A stretch of DNA of 64,000 nt from Selenomonadaceae bacterium (lineage in GTDB: Bacteria; Bacillota; Negativicutes; Selenomonadales; Selenomonadaceae): the NCBI GenBank assembly GCA_017470715.1, contig JAFUYE010000138.1, positions 1 to 64,000 of the forward strand, in the 5' to 3' direction. A program made the translations under genes and the position numbers. Below the pieces are notes generated by a model. It made no database searches, was not told the origin of the DNA, and worked only from the letters and a program-made list of their open reading frames with translations. Positions within the stretch are counted from its first letter, which is position 1; every line of letters starts with the position of its first letter. Positions 58,163 to 64,000 of the stretch are shown here, piece by piece.

Positions 58163-58446
58163 GGCTGTTGGCAAATTGTCAAAGTTTGTTGCTTCGATTA
58201 GGCTGATTCGTAAAATTTGAATTTGTAAATCTACTTTCTTCCAGCGAAGGAAGTACGTAGCAAAGAAGTTGCGAACGCTTGCCAGCGCGCCTTCGCCTAC
58301 GCGTGGTGCGTTAGTCGTTCGTAAAACAAACGTTGCGACAACGCGTGCCGCTTGAGCCCGCAAATTTCGCATCACGCGAAATACGCGGGCGGAGCCGTCA
58401 TCCTTGACGGCTCTAAATTCCGACGATGATTAATTTACCAACAGCC
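58163..58446 (+). repeat. Hairpin element copy 6, best terminal inverted repeats
   Basis: It starts GGCTGTTGGCAAATT and ends AATTTACCAACAGCC, a 15-bp terminal inverted repeat with one mismatch. Inside: CTAC...GTAG stem, GCGAACGC-type stem, GCCCGCAAATTTCGC/GCGAAATACGCGGGC with loop ATCAC, and AGCCGTCA/TGACGGCT. No target duplication is evident, and no open frame of note lies inside. Confidence 0.88.
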
Positions 58447-58562
58447 TTTAAAAACTTCCGTGGTGTGTGACGATTCCGACAAAAAATAATCGCTCGTCCG
58501 TTGCAGGAAAATTTTCACGGCGGCAGAATCACAATTCGCAGATTTTTAAAGGAGTGACACAC

Positions 58563-59684
58563 TTGGCAATTTTTTCAGCCGACACAAAAAGATTTCTCCG
58601 TCGAATAGACTTCGCACTTTTGGGCGCGGCGACGGCGATTGTCATATACGGAATTGTAATAATTTCCAGCGCGACGCACATCAACACGCCCGGCGAAGAA
58701 CGTTTTTGGTTCGTGCAACGGCAGGGAATTTTCGCGCTCGTCAACGCGGCGATTGCGGTACTGTTTATGAATTTTGATTATCGCGGACTGCAACAGCACG
58801 GCAAAAAACTTTACATCTTCAACTTGATAATTTTGGTGGCGGTCATGCTTTTCGGGCACGCGGCACTTGGCGCACAACGTTGGATTCAAATCGGACCGAT
58901 AAGTCTTCAGCCGTCGGAATTCTCAAAGCTAATCATGATAATTTGCATGGCGGCGGTTTTGGAAGAACGCATGGGCAAACTCAACACGATTCAAGATTTA
59001 TTGCCGATTGCGATTTACGTCGGCGTACCGTTCATTTTGGTTTTGAAACAGCCGGACTTGGGCACGTCGCTTGTCTTTATGGCAATTTTTTTCGGAATGG
59101 TTATCGCGTGCGGTATGCCGTGGAAATTTTTCTTCGGGATAGCCGCTTTGGGCGTGGCGTCGTTCCCCGTGCTGTGGCAGTTCCTGAAAGATTATCAAAA
59201 GATGCGAATCATGGTTTTCATCGACCCGAACGTTGACCCGCTCGGCAGCGGCTATCACATAATCCAATCGAAAATCGCAATCGGTTCAGGGATGCTTTTC
59301 GGCAAGGGACTTTTCGAGGGCACGCAAAGTCAACTGAATTTTTTGCCCGAAAACCACACGGATTTTATTTTCGCGGTCGTCGGTGAGGAACTCGGCTTTG
59401 TCGGCGCGGTCGTGTTGCTGTTGCTGTATCTGATTGTGCTTTGGCGCGGAATTCAAATTGCAAAAGACGCGGGCGACGTTTTCGGGCGACTGCTTGCCGT
59501 CGGAATAACGTCAATGCTTGCGTTTCACGTGCTTGTTAATGTCGGTATGACGACGGGAATTATGCCCGTGACGGGAATTCCGTTGCCGCTGATGAGTTAC
59601 GGAATCAGCTCGCTCACGACGAACATTTTGGCGATAGCAATTCTGCTGAACATTCACATGCACAGACAAAAATTTTTATGGTGA
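58563..59684 (+). CDS. rodA: RodA/FtsW-family peptidoglycan glycosyltransferase
   Basis: SEDS-family glycan polymerase for side-wall growth. 373 residues with about ten membrane segments. It has ALGAQRWIQIGPISLQPSEF, FKQPDLGTS-like LKQPDLGTSLVFMAIFFGMV, GSGYHIIQSKIAIGSGMLFG and LPENHTDFIFAVVGEELGFV, all conserved in RodA. The TTG start is chosen for AAAGGAGTGA upstream. Its stop overlaps the radical SAM start (TGATG). RodA is favoured over FtsW because of length and the NFLPENHTDFIF form, but adjacent mrd genes are lacking. Confidence 0.93.
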   Translation: MAIFSADTKRFLRRIDFALLGAATAIVIYGIVIISSATHINTPGEERFWFVQRQGIFALVNAAIAVLFMNFDYRGLQQHGKKLYIFNLIILVAVMLFGHAALGAQRWIQIGPISLQPSEFSKLIMIICMAAVLEERMGKLNTIQDLLPIAIYVGVPFILVLKQPDLGTSLVFMAIFFGMVIACGMPWKFFFGIAALGVASFPVLWQFLKDYQKMRIMVFIDPNVDPLGSGYHIIQSKIAIGSGMLFGKGLFEGTQSQLNFLPENHTDFIFAVVGEELGFVGAVVLLLLYLIVLWRGIQIAKDAGDVFGRLLAVGITSMLAFHVLVNVGMTTGIMPVTGIPLPLMSYGISSLTTNILAIAILLNIHMHRQKFLW

Positions 59685-62287
59685 TGACGATGACAAAAAA
59701 TTCCTCATTCCTAATTCCTAATTCCTCATTGCAAAAACCGGCGCGATACACGGGCGGCGAATTCAATTCCGTCACGAAAAATTTTGACGCCGTCGACTGC
59801 CGAATTGTTTTGGCGTTGCCGGACGTTTACGAAGTCGGCATGTCGAATTTGGGTTTGGCAATTTTGTATTCGATTTTGAACCGCCGCGCAGATACTTTGT
59901 GCGAACGAGTTTACGCGCCGTGGATTGACGCCGAAAAAACTTTGCGTGACGAAAATATTCCGCTGTTTGCATTGGAATCGAAACGCAACGTCAAAGATTT
60001 TGACTTCCTCGGATTTTCGTTGCAGTACGAAATGATTTTTACCAACGTGCTGAACATGCTTGACCTTGCGAAAATTTCTTTACACGCTGTCGACCGCGCA
60101 GATGATGAACCGTTCGTTGTCGGCGGCGGACCTTGCGTTTACAACGTCGAACCTGTAGCGGATTTTTTTGACTTTTTCATTGTCGGCGAAGCGGAAGAAG
60201 TTTTCGGCGAAGTCGTCGACGTTTTCACTGCGTGGAAAAATTCCGGACGTGTCGGCGGGCGAAAAAATTTCCTGCGTCAACTGCTGAACGTCAAAGGAAT
60301 TTACGTGCCGAGTTTTTACGAGCCGATTTACGACGGTGAAAAATTTGCGGGCATGAAACTTCTTGAGCCGAATGCTCCGCAGAAAATTTTTAAACGTGTC
60401 GTAAAAGATTTTGACGCAACGCCGACGGTTGAAAATCCCGTCGTGCCGTTTCTGGAAATTGTTCACGATAGAGCCATGCTTGAACTTTTTCGCGGGTGTT
60501 CGAGAGGTTGCAGATTCTGTCAAGCCGGCATGAGTTATCGTCCCGTTCGCGAACGTTCAAAAGAAACTTTGCGGAAAACTGCGCGTCGACTGATTGATTC
60601 GAGCGGCTGGGACGAAATTTCTTTGACTTCGCTGTCGAGTGCCGATTATTCATGTTTGGGACGATTGATTGACGACCTGCAAAAAGATTTCCGCGACGAA
60701 AAAGTCAGCTTTTCATTGCCGAGTTTACGCGTCGACAGTTTTTCGATTGAGCTTGCCGAAAAAGTTCAAGCCGTCCGGAAAAGCGGTTTGACTTTTGCGC
60801 CCGAAGCCGGAACGCAACGACTGCGCGACGTTATCAACAAAAATGTCACCGAAAAAAATTTGCTTGACGCGTGCGGTGCCGCCTTCGCCAAAGGTTGGAA
60901 GACCGTCAAACTTTATTTCATGATGGGCTTGCCGACCGAAACCGATGACGACCTGCGCGGGATTGCCGATTTGGCGCAGAAAGTTGCCGCCCTGTATCGC
61001 GAAATAAAAAATCGCCGCGACGTGAAAGTTACCGTCAGCGTGTCATGTTTCGTGCCGAAGCCGTGGACGCCGTTTCAGTGGACAGCGCAAATTTCTGCGG
61101 AAGAATTTGAGCGTCGACAAAAATTTTTGCGTGAAGTGATTCGCGACAAGGCGATAACTTTCAACTGGCACAACGCGAAACTTTCCGTGCTTGAAGGTGC
61201 GTTGGCTCGCGGCGACCGTCGGCTGTCGAAAGTCATTGAAACTGCGTGGCGAAACGGCGCGAAGTTTGACGGCTGGTCGGATTTATTCAAGCCTGAAATT
61301 TGGAATCAGGCTTTTGAAACTTGCGGCATTGACCCGAAAAATTTTTCCGAACGTGAACGCGAACTTTGGGAACCGTTGCCGTGGGATCACACGTCGCCCG
61401 CCGTCAACAAAAGTTTTCTGCAAGCCGAGTGGGAAAAATCTCAAGTCGGCGAAACAACGCGGGATTGTCGGCGAACGAGTTGCACCGGTTGCGGCGTCTG
61501 CATGAATTTGGGCGTCAACGTCGTAACAATTAGGAATGAGGAATTAGGAGTTAGGAATGAAAACGTTGCCGAAACAATTCCTAATTCCTCACTCCTAATT
61601 CCTAATTGCAAATATCGCGCACAGATTCGCAAGGGCAAAGAAATTTCCGTGCTCAGCCATTTGGATTACATGAACGTTTTCATGCGGGCGTTGCTTCGGT
61701 CAAAACTTCCCGCCGCGTGGAGCGAAGGTTTCAACCCGCATTTAAAAGTTTCGTTCGCGACGGCGTTGGCTGTCGGCGTAACGAGCGATTGTGAATACGT
61801 CGACTTTGAATTGACGGCACCGGTTGACGCGGCTGAAGTTTCCAAACGTTTGAACGAACAACTTCCCAAAGGCGCGGAAATTTTGCGGCTGAAAAAACTT
61901 CGCGGCAAAGTTCAGCCCGTGATGTCGCTGGTTGACTTGTCGCGTTATGAAGTTCGCTTGCCGTTCGACGAAAAATTTTTTGACGCCGCGCAGATTTCCG
62001 TTAAAAATTTCAACGACGCGCCCGAAATAAAATTTACCCGTGTCACGCCGAAAAAAACCCGCGAACTTGACGCAAAAAAATATCTCGCCGAACCCGTAAA
62101 AATATTTTTACGGAATGACGAGTTGTTGATAAAATTTTCTGTACGAATCACGCCCGAAGGCAGTTTCAAGCCGAGCGAAGTTTTAAAAATCCTGCGCGAA
62201 CAATTTGATTTTCCCGTCGACGTTTCGGACGCGAAAATCAATCGCACGAAACTTTTGCACGGCGGGAAAAATCTTTTAGACGTTTGA
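59684..62287 (+). CDS. Radical SAM (TIGR03960-like) and DUF2344 fusion protein
   Basis: 867 residues; ATG 59684 overlaps the rodA stop. B12-binding-like N-terminal region and radical SAM core with C272-x3-C276-x2-C279 (CSRGCRFCQAG). A Cys-rich segment CTGCGVCMNLGV lies near residue 605, and a C-terminal DUF2344 domain (ISVLSHLDYMNVFMRALLRS; SEGFNPHLKVSFATALAVG). Separate genes in many Firmicutes, fused here. Two 7-bp repeat arrays lie inside the frame: one right after the start and one (61527-61609) in the linker between the two domains. They encode the peptides NSSFLIPNSS and NSSLLIPN. The enzymatic substrate is unknown; these genes often neighbour ribonuclease G and ribosomal protein genes. 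Confidence 0.88.
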   Translation: MTMTKNSSFLIPNSSLQKPARYTGGEFNSVTKNFDAVDCRIVLALPDVYEVGMSNLGLAILYSILNRRADTLCERVYAPWIDAEKTLRDENIPLFALESKRNVKDFDFLGFSLQYEMIFTNVLNMLDLAKISLHAVDRADDEPFVVGGGPCVYNVEPVADFFDFFIVGEAEEVFGEVVDVFTAWKNSGRVGGRKNFLRQLLNVKGIYVPSFYEPIYDGEKFAGMKLLEPNAPQKIFKRVVKDFDATPTVENPVVPFLEIVHDRAMLELFRGCSRGCRFCQAGMSYRPVRERSKETLRKTARRLIDSSGWDEISLTSLSSADYSCLGRLIDDLQKDFRDEKVSFSLPSLRVDSFSIELAEKVQAVRKSGLTFAPEAGTQRLRDVINKNVTEKNLLDACGAAFAKGWKTVKLYFMMGLPTETDDDLRGIADLAQKVAALYREIKNRRDVKVTVSVSCFVPKPWTPFQWTAQISAEEFERRQKFLREVIRDKAITFNWHNAKLSVLEGALARGDRRLSKVIETAWRNGAKFDGWSDLFKPEIWNQAFETCGIDPKNFSERERELWEPLPWDHTSPAVNKSFLQAEWEKSQVGETTRDCRRTSCTGCGVCMNLGVNVVTIRNEELGVRNENVAETIPNSSLLIPNCKYRAQIRKGKEISVLSHLDYMNVFMRALLRSKLPAAWSEGFNPHLKVSFATALAVGVTSDCEYVDFELTAPVDAAEVSKRLNEQLPKGAEILRLKKLRGKVQPVMSLVDLSRYEVRLPFDEKFFDAAQISVKNFNDAPEIKFTRVTPKKTRELDAKKYLAEPVKIFLRNDELLIKFSVRITPEGSFKPSEVLKILREQFDFPVDVSDAKINRTKLLHGGKNLLDV
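59701..59732. repeat. 7-bp repeat array inside the radical SAM gene start
   Basis: TCATTCC, TAATTCC, TAATTCC, TCATTGC units just after the start codon. Either the array is translated (NSSFLIPNSSLQ), or the true start is the TTG at its end and the array is leader. Confidence 0.85.
61527..61609. repeat. 7-bp repeat inverted pair inserted in the radical SAM coding frame
   Basis: The left arm has ATTAGGA, ATGAGGA, ATTAGGA, GTTAGGA and the right arm TAATTCC, TCACTCC, TAATTCC, TAATTGC, with a spacer of about 17 bases. The arms can pair as a long stem. The insert is translated through the domain linker without breaking the frame. Confidence 0.9.
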
Positions 62288-63361
62288 CTTGCGGAACTTG
62301 TCCATGAAGTCAGCCAAAATTTCTGCGCCTTCAATCGGCATTGCGTTGTAAATCGAGGCGCGCATACCACCAACCGAGCGGTGACCTTTGACGCCGCTCA
62401 AATTTTTTTGCAAAGCTTCGGCGACAAATTTTTTCTCAAGTTCTTCGTTCGGCAGGCGGAAAGTCACGTTCATGAATGAGCGCGAATCTTTGTCGGCGTG
62501 CCCGCGATAAAAGCCGTCCGAATTGTCAATCGCGTCATAAAGCAATTTCGCTTTGATTTGATTGCGACGAGCCATTTCCGCCAAGCCGCCTGAATTTTTA
62601 ATCCACTCGACAACTTTGCCGACCATGTAAATCGAAAACGCGGGCGGTGTGTTGTACAGCGAATTTTTTTTGTAAAACGTGTCGTAGCGGAGCATCGTCG
62701 GGAGAATGTCCGAACTTTTTTCGACGAAAGATTTTTTCACGACGACGACAACGACGCCTGCGGGTCCGAGATTTTTTTGGACGCCCGCATAAATCAGCGA
62801 AAATTTTTTGAAGTCGACGGGACGGCTCAGCATGTCGCTTGACATATCGGCGAACAGCGGCACATTGCCCGTTTCGGGGACGTAATGAAATTCCGTGCCG
62901 TAAATCGTGTTGTTGTTGCAAATGTGCAGGTACGCGGCGTTCGGATTAATTTTCAATTCGTCTTGACGCGGGACACGCTTAAAGTTTTCGTCTTTGGTCG
63001 ACGCGGCAATTTCACCGACGCCCAAAATGTCAGCTTCCTTGAACGCGTTCGACGAAAAAGTTCCGCTCAAAACGTAACTGCCTGGATTTTCTTTCGTCGC
63101 GAAGTTCAGCGGAATCATCGCGAATTGCAGTGACGCGCCGCCTTGAATAAACAAAACTTCGTAATCGTCGCCCAAACCCATCAGCTCAAGAATCGTCGCT
63201 TTCGCCGCGTTGTGAACTTTTTCGTAAGGTTTTGAACGGTGACTTATTTCGATAATCGACATGCCGCTTGAGTCGAAATTCAAAAATTCCGCTTGAGCTT
63301 CGCGCAAAACTTCTTCGGGCAAAGTCGCGGGACCGGGATTGAAATTGTAAACTCGTTTCAT
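62276..63361 (-). CDS. serC: Phosphoserine aminotransferase SerC
   Basis: PLP enzyme of serine biosynthesis converting 3-phosphohydroxypyruvate to phosphoserine. 361 residues: MKRVYNFNPGPATLPEEVLR at the start, GGASLQFAMIPLNF, Schiff-base Lys in YAGVQKNLGPAGVVVV, and GHRSVGGMRASIYNAM near the end, all family features. It is convergent with the radical SAM gene, and their ends overlap by 12 bases. The ATG has GGAGATG upstream. Confidence 0.97.
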   Translation of the reverse strand: MKRVYNFNPGPATLPEEVLREAQAEFLNFDSSGMSIIEISHRSKPYEKVHNAAKATILELMGLGDDYEVLFIQGGASLQFAMIPLNFATKENPGSYVLSGTFSSNAFKEADILGVGEIAASTKDENFKRVPRQDELKINPNAAYLHICNNNTIYGTEFHYVPETGNVPLFADMSSDMLSRPVDFKKFSLIYAGVQKNLGPAGVVVVVVKKSFVEKSSDILPTMLRYDTFYKKNSLYNTPPAFSIYMVGKVVEWIKNSGGLAEMARRNQIKAKLLYDAIDNSDGFYRGHADKDSRSFMNVTFRLPNEELEKKFVAEALQKNLSGVKGHRSVGGMRASIYNAMPIEGAEILADFMDKFRKSNV

Positions 63362-63414
63362 AAAATCATCTCCAAAAATTTTTGCAACGTCTTGATTCTA
63401 TAACAGGCAACAAT

Positions 63415-64000
63415 TTATTGCAATTCAAGCAACCACAGCGATTGATAACGTCCCATTTGTTCCAGCGCGTAATTCATAACCGAAAAAGTCACTTCGACAT
63501 TTCTGCTAAGAATTTCGGTAAACGTGTCGTGCGGTATCGTCAAAAGTTCGGCGGAATCCGACAAGACCGTTGCGGAAATTTTAAACGGTCGTTCGTCCAA
63601 AAGATACGTCGGATTTACGAAACTGTTTTTCTCGATGATGTCAAGCGTGTTGTACCAGCCGTCGCCCGTGTCCGCGTTTCGTGAAAGTATTCCGTCCGCA
63701 ACGAAGATAAAATTTTCGTCAAACATTTCGGCGGGAATTGTGTCGCCTTCGTAGAGCGTGACGAGTTCCGCACAGCTGTCAAACAAATCGATTGTGCCTT
63801 CAAGGCGTCCCTGCAAAATCGACAGTTGTCCGAGGAAGTTACGAATTTTTTTGCGCTTGAGTTCGTCGGAAATTTCTTCGGGTTGCCGATTAATTTCAAT
63901 GCGATTTTCAAGCCGCGCCATGAATTCGGAATAATTTTCGTCCCAATCGGTCAGCGTCTGTTGCAAAATGAATTTGTACAGTTCGCAAAGTTGCTCGATA
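63415..64000 (-). CDS. Cyclic-nucleotide-binding-like protein, N-terminus outside window
   Basis: The frame stays open to the right edge (upstream codons read IEQLCELYKFI then LQQT), so this is the C-terminal part, about 194 residues, of a longer protein. The last 120 residues form a Crp-type beta roll (LVTLYEGDTIPAEMF; FIFVADGILSRN; FVNPTYLLDERPFKISATVL; LLTIPHDTFTEILSRN) ending in a helix with no helix-turn-helix after it. It therefore is probably not a classical Crp activator but a sensor domain of another protein. The N-terminal portion is helical. A TTG at 63966 exists but has no ribosome site. Confidence 0.7.
   Translation of the reverse strand, partial: IEQLCELYKFILQQTLTDWDENYSEFMARLENRIEINRQPEEISDELKRKKIRNFLGQLSILQGRLEGTIDLFDSCAELVTLYEGDTIPAEMFDENFIFVADGILSRNADTGDGWYNTLDIIEKNSFVNPTYLLDERPFKISATVLSDSAELLTIPHDTFTEILSRNVEVTFSVMNYALEQMGRYQSLWLLELQ

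Noticed and set aside
62276-62287. Functional antisense overlap of the radical SAM and serC ends
   Set aside because: A 12-base convergent overlap is common in compact genomes and shows no extra signal.
63415-63966. Complete 183-residue Crp-like gene starting at TTG 63966
   Set aside because: The frame continues open to the window edge and the TTG lacks a ribosome site, so the gene is most likely truncated by the window.

Overview
The window looks like a chromosome segment of a Gram-negative-type (diderm) member of the Firmicutes, most likely a Negativicutes/Selenomonadales relative. This is inferred from Firmicutes-style genes with strong AGGAGG ribosome sites and frequent TTG/GTG starts (pyrimidine-nucleoside phosphorylase, short HisG, SpeA-type decarboxylase, a peptidoglycan-binding/3D-domain wall protein) beside genes that need an outer membrane (flagellar L-ring FlgH, P-ring FlgI and chaperone FlgA). 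No rRNA, tRNA, CRISPR array or prophage was seen.

Layout. 1-4.6 kb: a branched-chain amino-acid ABC transporter operon (livK, livH, livM) with a glycosyltransferase-9 pseudogene between livK and livH; the gene after livM is not livG. 4.7-7.1 kb: a FrhB-like Fe-S protein overlapping a polysaccharide pyruvyl transferase. 7.2-10.4 kb: hisG, hom, thrB. 10.4-21.2 kb: HxlR regulator and a divergent NAD(P)-binding protein, mfd, a GntR regulator, a membrane diguanylate cyclase, an Orn/Lys/Arg decarboxylase and PBP2. 21.3-26 kb: a single-chain restriction-modification enzyme and a PPi-type phosphofructokinase. 26.2-31.9 kb: a 1556-residue glycan-synthesis protein and a KAS III-like enzyme. 32.0-32.7 kb: two tandem copies of a 31-residue membrane peptide gene with conserved sense and antisense promoters, resembling duplicated type I toxin-antitoxin modules. 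32.7-40.2 kb: an operon of an M48 protease, a DegT aminotransferase and a two-gene restriction-modification system with a GIY-YIG-like/helicase/methylase fusion. 40.4-45.2 kb: flagellar rod and ring genes flgG-flgA-flgH-(three small genes)-flgI-flgJ. 45.4-50 kb: nupC, pdp, the 3D-domain wall protein, queD, queE. 50.2-58 kb: an O-heptosyltransferase-like gene, dnaB, DUF116, ruvA, a partial ruvA duplicate, ruvC, yebC, an NlpC/P60 protein and tyrS. 58.5-64 kb: rodA, a radical SAM/DUF2344 fusion, serC and a truncated cyclic-nucleotide-binding protein.

The most unusual content is non-coding. (i) Six copies of an intergenic element of up to about 285 bp; most copies carry several hairpins in series, and the best copy has near-perfect 15-bp terminal inverted repeats. 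Several stems change sequence between copies while keeping pairing, and one loop (ATCAC) is nearly invariant, which points to selection on structure. (ii) Two families of 7-bp tandem repeats (TAATTCC and AGCTTTA types) that sit on or beside stop codons and in two places lie inside the radical SAM reading frame. (iii) The tandem 31-residue peptide modules, whose antisense promoter begins four bases after the stop of the restriction-modification operon. Many promoters carry an extended -10 (TGnTATAAT).
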